Shown: one piece after another, positions 1 to 8,191 of the stretch
How positions within the stretch are numbered: the first letter of the stretch is position 1
Layout: each line of letters begins with the position of its first letter
NCBI GenBank assembly: GCA_050186725.1
Contig: JBFWYG010000012.1
Location: forward strand, 28,263 to 92,262
DNA length: 64,000 nt
Source of the DNA: JADJYF01 sp050186725
GTDB lineage: Bacteria; Pseudomonadota; Gammaproteobacteria; Ga0077536
Direction: 5' to 3'
The notes under the pieces: model-generated
What the model was told of the DNA's origin: nothing
Databases searched by the model: none
What the model saw: only the letters and a program-made list of their open reading frames with translations
Made by a program: the position numbers and the translations under genes

Positions 1-1603
1 CCACCTCATAGTCGACTTCGGGCACGCGGCGCAGGTTCTGATAGTCGTAGACCACGATGTCCGCCGGCGCACCGACGCGAAGGAAGCCGCGATCAAGGAA
101 GCCCGCCGCTTGCGCCGGCAGGTAGCTGAGACGGTAGTGCGCCTGCTCGAGCGTCAGCTGGCCGGTCTCGCGTACGAGCCACGCGATCATGTCGGTGGGA
201 AATGATCCACCCGTAAAGAACTTGGTGTGGGCGCCGCCGTCGGAAATGCCGGGGATCACGTACTGGCAACGGGCCAGTTCGCCAACCTTGTTGGGATCGA
301 GACTGGCGAGATCGTTGGTCCGAAAGACGACCTTGAGATCGCCGGCGAGCGCTATGTCGAGCATCGCCTCAATGTGGTGCTTGCCTTCTGTGGCCGCGAT
401 ATCGCAGAGCTTGCGGCCGACGTAGTGCGAAAGTTCTGGATGGTCGGGCGTCTCTTGCACGATCAGCAGTTCAATTGGGCCGCCGACACCGGAGGTCACC
501 AGGCTCGCCTCCTCAGCGATCATCTGCTTGCGCATCTCGGGGTCGGAAAGCTTTGCCACGCGCTCTTCGTGAGTGCCTTGGGTGGCGTTGTTCCATGCAG
601 GGCTCGAGTCGTACAGATTCCAGTGTTCGAGCGTGAAATGGAATGGAGCGCGCACGGTGACGGCCTGTCCATAAACCTGCAGGCCTCGTTCGAAGCAGTT
701 AGTCAGCCAGGCGATCGCACGCTTGTGCACATCGTCACAGCCCGGGTCGTCCATCGCCAGGACGGCATTGAACAACACCGGACGGTTGGAGCGCCGGGCA
801 ATTTCCTCCACGACTCGGCGGTCTTCAGGATTGGCATTGCGGACCGGATCGCCGTCAGTGGCGTTGATGATTTCGATAAAGCCTTCGCCCCGCTCGCGCA
901 GCACGTCGGCAAACGCGTACAGGGTTTCAGGAGATACCAAATCCGTCGGCATCGGGGTGCCGTCGTAATCGGCTTGGATGGAGTGTGCGCCCAAGCGCTG
1001 GCAGCTCCAGCCCATCATGCCTGCATCCATTGCCTCGTTGATGAGGCGTTTCAGCTCGCCCATTTCGTCCGCGGTGGGTTCGCGCCCCGCCTTCGCATCC
1101 TCGAGGCCGAGAACATGCACGAGTAGCGGATTCAGCGGCACGTAGTTGAGAAGATTGACTCCCTTCGGCAAGCGCTCGAGATGATCCATCCATTCTGGTA
1201 GCGTTTCCCAATCCCAATCGAGTCCCATGCCTTCGACCATGGACTCATAAGGGATCTGCTCAGTCCGCGTCATCATGTGCAGCAGCCGCTCGCGTTTGTC
1301 CGGTGTGGCCGGGGCGAAGCCGAAACCGCAGTTTCCGATGGCGACCGAGGTGACACCGTGCCAACCCGAGATCGTGCAGTACGGGTCCCAGTGGATCTGG
1401 GCGTCGTAATGGGTGTGCAGGTCGACGAAGCCGGGCGCGACGATGAGTCCACTGGCGTCAATGACTTGCGCTCCCGCAGTGTCATCAACTTTACCAATTT
1501 TGGCGATGCGACCACCACGAATGGCGACATCGCCGCGGAAGCGCGGCAGTCCGGTGCCGTCGATGATGGTGCCGTTCTTGATAACAGTATCGTATTGAGC
1601 CAT
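1..1603 (-). CDS. N-acyl-D-amino-acid deacylase-type amidohydrolase (3' end outside window)
   Basis: Metal-dependent amidohydrolase of the D-aminoacylase/dihydroorotase-like superfamily, probably cytoplasmic; the substrate cannot be fixed from sequence. The ATG on the minus strand opens MAQYDTVIKNGTIIDGTG, the usual small beta domain, followed by the first metal motif DLHTHYDAQ (His63, His65) and, near residue 450, ISDGGAHTKFF, the distal Asp/His motif of the family. The frame is open for about 534 codons and has no stop before base 1, so only a short C-terminal tail is missing. It is divergent from an araC-type gene, which could regulate it. GC content is visibly lower than in the bulk of the window. 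N-acyl-D-Glu/D-Asp deacylases and related enzymes look alike here, so the subfamily stays open. Confidence 0.85.
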   Translation of the reverse strand, partial: MAQYDTVIKNGTIIDGTGLPRFRGDVAIRGGRIAKIGKVDDTAGAQVIDASGLIVAPGFVDLHTHYDAQIHWDPYCTISGWHGVTSVAIGNCGFGFAPATPDKRERLLHMMTRTEQIPYESMVEGMGLDWDWETLPEWMDHLERLPKGVNLLNYVPLNPLLVHVLGLEDAKAGREPTADEMGELKRLINEAMDAGMMGWSCQRLGAHSIQADYDGTPMPTDLVSPETLYAFADVLRERGEGFIEIINATDGDPVRNANPEDRRVVEEIARRSNRPVLFNAVLAMDDPGCDDVHKRAIAWLTNCFERGLQVYGQAVTVRAPFHFTLEHWNLYDSSPAWNNATQGTHEERVAKLSDPEMRKQMIAEEASLVTSGVGGPIELLIVQETPDHPELSHYVGRKLCDIAATEGKHHIEAMLDIALAGDLKVVFRTNDLASLDPNKVGELARCQYVIPGISDGGAHTKFFTGGSFPTDMIAWLVRETGQLTLEQAHYRLSYLPAQAAGFLDRGFLRVGAPADIVVYDYQNLRRVPEVDYEV

Positions 1604-1693
1604 TTGTATCTCCCCTTGGGCCGCGTCAGGCGGCCGAGCGCTGATGTTCCGAGCAGGGTCGATCATGTCTGACTGAAGGGCTATCGAGTTTGC

Positions 1694-1724
1694 TTGACGC
1701 GACACAGACTTTGCATTTAGTGTC
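1694..1724 (+). promoter_or_regulatory. possible araC promoter with overlapping dyad
   Basis: A TTGACG element (1694-1699), a 16-base spacer and a weak TTTAGT element lie about 10 bases before the GTG start of the AraC gene. The dyad GACAC (1701-1705) / GTGTC (1720-1724) overlaps the spacer and the -10 element, as an autoregulatory operator would. The -10 match is poor; this is a pattern-based suggestion only. Confidence 0.22.
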
Positions 1725-1730
1725 ATTCCA

Positions 1731-2723
1731 GTGGGTATTGAGAACGCCGTCCTCGTTAGCGGTAGCCTGATTGGGGCACGGGAGCTGCTTGCCGAACTGG
1801 GCGTGGATTCGGACACTGTGGCGCGTGAAGCAGGCCTGTCGGCGCGCGTGTTCGATGATCCCGGGCTGTACGTCCAAGCGGGGCGTCTGATTGACTATCT
1901 GGAGTTGGCCGCCATCGCGAGTCAGCGTCCGGATTTCGGCTTGCTTCATGCCCGTCGCCTGCCGCTGGGCATGCTTGGTGCGGGCTGGACGATCATGCGC
2001 GCGGCGAACACCATCGACGAAGCGCTGCACGACTTCGTGCGGCTGTACAGCCTGTACACAGACGCTGGGACTCTGCGCGCGCATCGCGACGGCGACGGCC
2101 TGTGGGTGGTGTCCTCGTTCTTGCCGGTTGGTCGCCTCGGGTGCACGCAGGCCGTCCTGCTGACACTCGGCTGCATCTGCCTTTTCGTGCGCGAAAATCA
2201 GCGGCACACGTGGCAGCCGCGGCGAGTAGAGCTACAGCTTATTCCAGACGATCCTGCGCCGTTCGTTGCGTTCTTCGGGCCGGGTGTCGCCTTCGGATGT
2301 GAGCGCAATGCGGTCTACATCGACCGGTCAACGCTATCTGCTCGGATGGGGGAGGGCGCCGAGCGGCGCGCAGTACACGATGCGTTACTACGGCAAGCGG
2401 CGGGGTACCACGATGCCATAGTTGCGCAGGTGAGGGCACTGTTGAGCACACTCATCTACCACGAAGCTTGTAACATAGATGTCATCGCCCGTGCGCTCGC
2501 AATTTCGCCACGGACGCTGCAGCGAAGGTTGACGGCTGCCGGCGTCAGCTTTCGTGGGATGGTCGACGAGGTGCGTGCGGACCTCGCCCTGCGTCATGTC
2601 AAACGTTCAGGACTCACCTTGGCGCGTATCGCCGAGCTACTCGGCTATCAGAGCCCCGCAGCGTTCAGTCGTGCGTTTCGCCGCTGGCACCACACGAGTC
2701 CACGTGCCCTGCGGCGTGAATGA
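1731..2723 (+). CDS. AraC-family transcriptional regulator
   Basis: DNA-binding transcription factor of 330 residues. Residues ~20-210 match the AraC-type 'arabinose-binding' N-terminal domain found in OruR/ArgR-like regulators (LLAELGVDSDTVAREAGL, then LPLGMLGAGWTIMRAA). Residues ~235-325 are the double helix-turn-helix, including ALAISPRTLQRRL and IAELLGYQSPAAFSRAFRRW, ending normally in SPRALRRE. The start is a GTG without a clear Shine-Dalgarno. It is divergent from the amidohydrolase, and AraC proteins of this layout commonly control a divergent catabolic gene. Just past its stop lies a truncated outer-membrane protein gene whose frame overlaps the last codons, which suggests a deletion join immediately downstream. 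Confidence 0.9.
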   Translation: MGIENAVLVSGSLIGARELLAELGVDSDTVAREAGLSARVFDDPGLYVQAGRLIDYLELAAIASQRPDFGLLHARRLPLGMLGAGWTIMRAANTIDEALHDFVRLYSLYTDAGTLRAHRDGDGLWVVSSFLPVGRLGCTQAVLLTLGCICLFVRENQRHTWQPRRVELQLIPDDPAPFVAFFGPGVAFGCERNAVYIDRSTLSARMGEGAERRAVHDALLRQAAGYHDAIVAQVRALLSTLIYHEACNIDVIARALAISPRTLQRRLTAAGVSFRGMVDEVRADLALRHVKRSGLTLARIAELLGYQSPAAFSRAFRRWHHTSPRALRRE

Positions 2724-3399
2724 ATCTACTGCGTACGGACCCTACATCCAATGGGTAGGCCGCAAGTTCAAGCGTGAGACCATCTTCATGGTTCGTGGTA
2801 ACTACGTCGTGGTGTCGCACTACGGCCTCCTCGACCAGTTGATCATCCGCGGTGAAGTGGCGGTCACGCCGAACAAGCGCCTGACCAACGATCAGTCGTT
2901 CAAATATACCAAGGTCGACGACGTGGTGGCGGCGGCCCTTATCCTCGAGAAGTACTACCGCTTTTCCGAGGCGTTCCCGGCCACCTACCTGGTGTGCCAG
3001 TGGATGCACCGCACCTCGACCGACCGGTTCGGCCGCGACCTGGATAAGAACGGCACCAAGGGCATCGAGCACTTCGTCGATGGCAAGACCGGCCACTTCA
3101 AGCCGGCAGCGTTCGAACCGGAAGAGATGAAGCCGGAAGGCAATGCCAACGCCGACTACGTGGTGTTCGCGTTCCAGCAGCCGTTCCCGAACCTGATCTG
3201 GCGCTTGGATGCGGCGATCCTGGTCGATACGGCTGGTGGCTACCTGTTCCAGCCGGGTGTTCGCTACCGTCCGTCCGCCAAGTGGCAGTGGGACCTGTAC
3301 GCGACCCTCATCGGGTCGCCGGGTGGTAACAACGACACCATTACGGAGACGATCGACTTCGCTGACGAAATGTTCGTCCGCGCCACCCACTTCTTCTAA
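2716..3399 (+). pseudogene. 3' remnant of an outer-membrane beta-barrel gene (DUF1302-like)
   Basis: An open frame of 227 codons begins at a GTG inside the end of the AraC gene and has no signal peptide. Its content looks like the C-terminal third of a large outer-membrane barrel: alternating strands with aromatic residues (FPNLIWRLDAAILVDTAGG, QPGVRYRPSAKWQWDLYATL) and a C-terminal aromatic, ATHFF, as the barrel assembly machinery prefers. I associate it with the DUF1302 family, whose full members are over 500 residues; that name is less certain than the truncation. A strong terminator follows at once, so the 3' end is intact and the 5' part was lost. GC is lower than in the genes after 3.7 kb. 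Confidence 0.6.
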
Positions 3400-3418
3400 G
3401 AAGCAGCGTCGATCAGAG

Positions 3419-3449
3419 AAAGAGCCGGCCCAGTGCCGGCTCTTTTTTT
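3419..3449 (+). terminator. rho-independent terminator
   Basis: Perfect 11-bp stem AAAGAGCCGGC / GCCGGCTCTTT with a 5-base loop, running into seven consecutive T. It ends the barrel-protein remnant and coincides with the change from lower-GC to high-GC sequence. Confidence 0.93.
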
Positions 3450-3751
3450 GTGCGCTGCACATTCGCAGCCATTCTGCGCGCGACCTTTTTTCACGCTTGC
3501 CGAGCCACCACTTTCGGCTATTCACGCGCATCGTCTTTGCTATCATGCCGCGCACCCCCGAAGGACCGGGACGGCATGCCACGAAGGTGATCATGCTGGC
3601 CCGTAAGTGTCGAACAGCGTGCCGGGCAACCCACGAGCCGATACCTCGACCATGACGCTATACGTTCCGCTGTTTGACTGGTCCCCCGCGGTCGCGCGGG
3701 CCTGGCGCCGCTACGGCCTGGCGCCGCGGGTTGCGAGCGGAGTCGGCGACC
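3450..3751 (+). other. intergenic region with a possible 35-codon leader ORF
   Basis: No recognisable gene. A small frame starts at ATG 3652 (MTLYVPLFDWSPAVARAW) and stops at TAG 3759, overlapping the ATG of the VWA gene, so translational coupling is possible. I see no family match and no good ribosome site for it. The region should also hold the promoter of the following genes, but no convincing -35/-10 pair stands out. Confidence 0.3.
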
Positions 3752-4903
3752 ATGGATAGCTCCCGCCGTGCCGTCCTCTGGATCAGCTTCCTGGCTTTCT
3801 CCGCCATCCTGCATGCCATCGTCTCCGGACGTGTCGGTCATCAAATCGAGCGCGCGCTCGGCATGCGCCACCAGGTGGAGGAGGTCATCGACGTCAAGGT
3901 GCCGCCTCCGCCGCCGCAGAAGATCGTCGAGCGCGAGCCGCCGCCGGAGGACGAACTCGAGTTCGAGAAAGAACTGGAGATCGAGCCGCCCGAGGTGCTC
4001 ATCGCGCCCAAGGCCATCGCGCCGCCACCGCCCAACATCACCGTCGCGCTGAAGGCCCAGGCCGGCGGCTCCGGCGGCGACGAGCGCACCGAAGGGCAAC
4101 CCGTGTCGGATGTGGCCGGCGGCATCAGCATCGGCACCATTCCCGGCACCGGCGGCAGCGGCTTCGGCGGCTTCAAGTCCGGCATCGGCAATGGCCTCGG
4201 CGACGGGACCTCGCGCTTCGCGGCCTACATCGCCGGCCTGCGCGAAGCGGGCCTGGACGTGGTGTTCTGCATCGATGCCACCGGCTCCATGGGCTGGGTG
4301 CTGTCGGAAGTGAAGGACCGCATCGAAGACATCGCCAAGTTCGTGCGCACCCTGGTGCCCATCGCGCGCTTCGGCCTGGTTGCCTACCGCGATACCGACG
4401 GGCCGGACTTCACCACGCGCATCCAGCCGCTCACCTACAGCACCGGCAAGCTGAACGCATTCCTCTCCGGCCTCGAGGCCAAGGGCGGGGGTGACTGGTT
4501 CGAGGCGGTCGACGAGGGCATCAAGGTCGCCATCGATGATTCCGGCTGGCGCATGGGCGCGCGCAAGATAGTGATCGTGGTGGGCGACGCCCCCATGCGC
4601 GAAGGCCAGGCACGCAAGGCCGCTCGATTGATCGAGAACTTCCGCCACGCGGGCGGCACGCTGTCGGCGCTGGACGTGAGCGACCAGGCCAATCCGCACC
4701 TGCTGGAGGCCAAGCTCGGCCGCCGTATTCCGCGCGAGATGTATCGCAACGCGCCCATGGCCGACTGGCTGGTGCTGGGCGAGGCAGGCGGCGGTGATAC
4801 CGCCACCCTGGATGGCGAGGTGCGACTCACCAAGCGGCTGGTGCGGCTCATCATGGGCGACCAGTTCGCCACCGAAATGCAGTCGCTGCTGGAAGTCCTG
4901 TGA
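3752..4903 (+). CDS. TonB-like N-terminus fused to a von Willebrand A domain
   Basis: Membrane-anchored protein of 383 residues. ATG 3752 is chosen because GGAG sits 9 bases upstream and the product then opens with a short cytoplasmic stretch and one membrane segment (about residues 9-26). Residues ~47-95 are a Pro/Glu-rich stalk (VPPPPPQKIV, EPPPEDELEFEKE, APPPP) like TonB/TolA spacers, then a Gly-rich linker. From ~170 a VWA domain carries a complete-looking MIDAS: DATGSMG, a later Thr/Asp (YRDTDGPD) and GDAP. TonB proteins transmit proton-motive force from ExbB-ExbD, and VWA domains bind ligands through a metal; their union suggests an energised periplasmic binder. The C-terminus lacks a TonB-box-binding domain that I can recognise. 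The next gene overlaps its stop, so the two form an operon. Confidence 0.75.
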   Translation: MDSSRRAVLWISFLAFSAILHAIVSGRVGHQIERALGMRHQVEEVIDVKVPPPPPQKIVEREPPPEDELEFEKELEIEPPEVLIAPKAIAPPPPNITVALKAQAGGSGGDERTEGQPVSDVAGGISIGTIPGTGGSGFGGFKSGIGNGLGDGTSRFAAYIAGLREAGLDVVFCIDATGSMGWVLSEVKDRIEDIAKFVRTLVPIARFGLVAYRDTDGPDFTTRIQPLTYSTGKLNAFLSGLEAKGGGDWFEAVDEGIKVAIDDSGWRMGARKIVIVVGDAPMREGQARKAARLIENFRHAGGTLSALDVSDQANPHLLEAKLGRRIPREMYRNAPMADWLVLGEAGGGDTATLDGEVRLTKRLVRLIMGDQFATEMQSLLEVL

Positions 4904-7164
4904 GCGCCGGCATGACTCGCGCACCCGCGTTCTTGGCTCTTGCCCTGCTGGTGTTCTGCGCGCTGCGCGCGCCGACCCTCGCGGCGGCCGACGCCGCCCA
5001 GCCCGCCGGCGGGGCCGGCGGCATGCCGAAGCTCATCGCACTCACCACGCAGCTCCAGGCGATGCCGAGTTCCGAGGTGTTCGCCCAGGTGGCGAACGAG
5101 GTGGGACCGGTGGTCGATGAACTGCGCCAGGCCGGGCTCTCGCCCGACAAGCTGCAGGCGCTGCGTCGCCAGCTGGAGTTGATGACGTCGCTCGCCGATC
5201 AGCGTCTCGATCAGTACGAGGCTGACACGCACGACGACGAAGCGGCGCTGGAGAGCATGTACCGCTCACGGGTGTGGGACGACATGAGCTTCGCGCTCGC
5301 GGCCTTTCCCTACTGGCGCGCCTGGGTGGACCTGGAACTCGCGCGCCTGGTGAAGGATCCGGGCGAGAAGACCAAGGCGCTGCATCCCGCGCAGGCGGGT
5401 TTCAAGCTGGCCTCGGTGCAGCTGTTCAAGCCCGGACTCGTCTACGGTGGCTGGCTCGGACTCGGCTTCGTCGAACTGGAGGGCGGTCGCAAGGACCGCG
5501 CGCGGAACATCTTCAAGAAGCTCGAGGAAGCGCTTGCCGCCGAACCCGATTCGCCGGTGCGCCAGGCGGTGAGCCTGGAACTGCGCATGCTGGATGCCAA
5601 GGCGGGCACGGTCAGCGCGGCGCTCCCAGGCCGCGGCGGCAAGGTCACCGACAGCGACGCGGCGCTGCTCAAGAACGAGATCTTCGCGCTGCTGCAGGAC
5701 AGTCGTAAGACCGGCGGCCGGCCGATGCAGGCCGCCGAGCGCATCAAGGCGGTGATCGCCGCCGGCAAGCTCGACGACGACCTGCTTGGCAATCTCATGA
5801 CCTACGCACAGGAACTCGCGAGCGTCGACATCGGGCCCTACACCGATCTCGCCGGTGGCGAGTTCGCGCTGCAGTACGAGCATTGGTACAACGCAATGCA
5901 GAAGTACGCGGCGTTCTTCAAGGCGGTGGGTTCGCCGGACAATCTCGATCTCAATCCCTATCGCTACCGCTGGGCCTACGCGGCCTACAAGGCGGATGTC
6001 TACGAGCCCGCGATCGACATCCTCAACAAGCTGTTCGCGCAGCGCAACCTGTCCGAGGAGCTGGACCAGAACGCGTCCAAGCTGCTCTACGTCATCTTCG
6101 CCACGCGCGAGCAGCGCGGCAACGCGGCGGAATCGAACCGCAAGCGTCTGCGCGAGGCGGCGGCGCGCTTCGTCTTGCGTAGCCCGAACGATCCGGCGGC
6201 CGACGCCGCGCGCCTGGTGATCGCGCAGAGCTCCGGCAGCGCGAGCCAGGCGCTGCAGCAGATGAGCCAGACGACCTCGGCCCAGACGCGCGCCGAGATC
6301 GGCCGCACCGCCTTCCAGATCATCGCGCGCGACTTCAGCGCGGCAGTGGCGCGCGGCAAGACCGCGCAGGCCGGTGGCCTCGCACGCCAAGGCATCGATG
6401 CCTGGCAGACCCTGCCGCCCGAGGACAAGAAGGACACCTTCAACTTCGCCATGCTGCTGCAGATGCGCGCGCTGGTCGATCCGCAGCCGGACGCGGTGCT
6501 GAAGGCGCTCGATCAGATCGAGCAGAAGGGCAATCTCAACAACGACATCCAGCGCGCGCTCGTGTGGTCGCGGCTGCAGCTCTACGATCGCATGAACGAT
6601 CCATCCCGTAGCCTGGAGTTCGTGCGCGCACTCGCCGCCAAGGGCATTCCCAGCTGGCAGGTGGAGTATCTCTATCCCTTCATCAAGGAGCGCAAGGACG
6701 TCGAGCAGCGCATGGCGCTGGCACGGCTGGTACGCCCTGCAGTAAAGGCGCAGCCTGAGATGGACCGACGTTTCTCGCGGCTCATCATCGAAGGCCTGCT
6801 GGAGAAGAAAGACGGGGCTGCCGCGTACGAAGCCTCCCGCGAGTTCGTCAAGCAGTTCCCCAAGTCGGGCGACGGCTGGCAGCTGCTGGCCAAGAGCGCC
6901 GAGGCCTTTGGTCAGCCCTTCGAGGCCGACCGCTCGTGGAGCGTCATCACCAACAAGGCGGTGCCGACCATGGCCATCTGGTGGGAGGGCATGCTGAGCC
7001 GCGCGCGCATCCGCACCCAGTCCAACCGGCCGGACGAAGTCTGCCCGCTGCTCCAGCAGATGGAGAAGCATCGCCAGTACCTGCCCGCCGAATTCAAGGA
7101 CCAGTTCGGCGCGGTGCGTGAAGGCGCGCGCTGCGCGACCAACACCGCCCAGGCCGACGGCTGA
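4900..7164 (+). CDS. large secreted helical-repeat (TPR-like) protein
   Basis: Product of 754 residues from a GTG that overlaps the preceding TGA (GTGA); an ATG four codons later is an equally good start. The first ~29 residues form a signal peptide (FLALALLVFCALRAPTLAAA). The rest is almost entirely amphipathic helices with TPR-like spacing, for example GWLGLGFVELEGGRKDRARN and LLQQMEKHRQYLPAEFKDQF, with no catalytic motif I can identify. Overlap with the TonB/VWA gene implies co-translation and probably a shared periplasmic complex. TPR proteins are common partners in TonB/ExbB/VWA envelope modules, which is an argument from context rather than from homology. Function unknown. Confidence 0.7.
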   Translation: MSAGMTRAPAFLALALLVFCALRAPTLAAADAAQPAGGAGGMPKLIALTTQLQAMPSSEVFAQVANEVGPVVDELRQAGLSPDKLQALRRQLELMTSLADQRLDQYEADTHDDEAALESMYRSRVWDDMSFALAAFPYWRAWVDLELARLVKDPGEKTKALHPAQAGFKLASVQLFKPGLVYGGWLGLGFVELEGGRKDRARNIFKKLEEALAAEPDSPVRQAVSLELRMLDAKAGTVSAALPGRGGKVTDSDAALLKNEIFALLQDSRKTGGRPMQAAERIKAVIAAGKLDDDLLGNLMTYAQELASVDIGPYTDLAGGEFALQYEHWYNAMQKYAAFFKAVGSPDNLDLNPYRYRWAYAAYKADVYEPAIDILNKLFAQRNLSEELDQNASKLLYVIFATREQRGNAAESNRKRLREAAARFVLRSPNDPAADAARLVIAQSSGSASQALQQMSQTTSAQTRAEIGRTAFQIIARDFSAAVARGKTAQAGGLARQGIDAWQTLPPEDKKDTFNFAMLLQMRALVDPQPDAVLKALDQIEQKGNLNNDIQRALVWSRLQLYDRMNDPSRSLEFVRALAAKGIPSWQVEYLYPFIKERKDVEQRMALARLVRPAVKAQPEMDRRFSRLIIEGLLEKKDGAAAYEASREFVKQFPKSGDGWQLLAKSAEAFGQPFEADRSWSVITNKAVPTMAIWWEGMLSRARIRTQSNRPDEVCPLLQQMEKHRQYLPAEFKDQFGAVREGARCATNTAQADG

Positions 7165-7175
7165 GCACGGTCGGC

Positions 7176-8159
7176 ATGCGCGGCAGGATCCCGGTCGCCT
7201 TCCTGACCGGCTTTCTCGGCAGCGGCAAGACCACGCTGCTCGCCCGCGTGCTGGCCCAAGGCGGCTTCGCCGACACGGCGGTCATCATCAACGAGTTCGG
7301 CGAAGTGGGCATCGACCACCTGGTGGTCGCGGACCTCGCCGAGAACATCGTCGAGCTGCGCGATGGGTGCCTGTGCTGCACCATCCGCGGCGACTTGCTG
7401 ATGACGCTGCGCGATCTGCATCGGCGGCGCATCCTGGGCGAGATCCCGGCCTTTCGCCGCGTGCTGGTCGAGACCACCGGTCTCGCCGATCCCATTCCCC
7501 TGGTCCACACCCTGATGACCAACCGGCCCTTGCTCACCGTCTACGCGCTGGATGTGGTGGTGTGCGTGGCGGACGGCGAACTCGGCCTCGCGACGCTCGC
7601 GGAACATGACACCGCTCAGGATCAGGTCGCGCTCGCCGATGTATTGGTGCTGAGCAAGGTGGACGTGGCGCCGCGCGAGAGCATCGACGCGCTGCGCGCG
7701 CGCCTGGCGACATTGAACCCGGGCGTGGAAGTGCACGAGGTGGCGCAGGGCGCCATCGACCCGGCCTGCCTGTTCGATCGCGGACTCTTCCAGCCCGCGG
7801 CGCGGGACGCGACGATTGGACGCTGGCTCGCGGCGACCGCGCACCAGCACGATCACGGCGCGCGCTTTGGCGCGCACGTCATCCGTCACGCCGGCGCGTG
7901 GAGCCTGGCCGGCACCAGCGTGTTCCTGAACCGCGTGGTGAACGAGTTCCGCGACCGCCTGCTGCGCGTAAAAGGCATCGCGGCGTTTCGCGAAAAGGGT
8001 GGACGGCCCGCACTGATGCACGCGGTGCAGGACAAGTTCTACCCACTCGCGTGGCTGGAGTCCTGGCCGGACGCGGACGAGGAAGGTCGGTTGGTCTTCA
8101 TCGGCCGCGATCTCGACGTGAACCGCATCGACGAATTGTTCAACTCACTGTGTGTCTGA
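7176..8159 (+). CDS. COG0523 (CobW/P47K-family) GTPase, putative metallochaperone
   Basis: Cytoplasmic G3E GTPase of 327 residues. Visible motifs are the P-loop GFLGSGKTTLL near the N-terminus, INEFGEVGID, the metal-binding CxCC motif GCLCCTI that defines the family, ETTGLADP, and a NKxD-like LSKVD. The C-terminal CobW_C domain runs to the end (RLVFIGRDLDVNRID). Family members insert or deliver zinc, cobalt or iron; which metal is involved here is unknown, and no metalloenzyme adjoins directly. It starts 11 bases after the TPR-like gene and is followed 32 bases later by the DUF1329 gene, so all may be co-transcribed. Confidence 0.9.
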   Translation: MRGRIPVAFLTGFLGSGKTTLLARVLAQGGFADTAVIINEFGEVGIDHLVVADLAENIVELRDGCLCCTIRGDLLMTLRDLHRRRILGEIPAFRRVLVETTGLADPIPLVHTLMTNRPLLTVYALDVVVCVADGELGLATLAEHDTAQDQVALADVLVLSKVDVAPRESIDALRARLATLNPGVEVHEVAQGAIDPACLFDRGLFQPAARDATIGRWLAATAHQHDHGARFGAHVIRHAGAWSLAGTSVFLNRVVNEFRDRLLRVKGIAAFREKGGRPALMHAVQDKFYPLAWLESWPDADEEGRLVFIGRDLDVNRIDELFNSLCV

Positions 8160-8191
8160 ACCAGGACACCACGCTGCAAGGGGAACGCCCC

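Noticed and set aside
5266..7071. 601-codon minus-strand frame under the TPR-like gene
   Set aside because: Composition is His/Arg/Leu/Val-rich without domain order, typical of an antisense shadow; the plus-strand product has a signal peptide and helical repeats.
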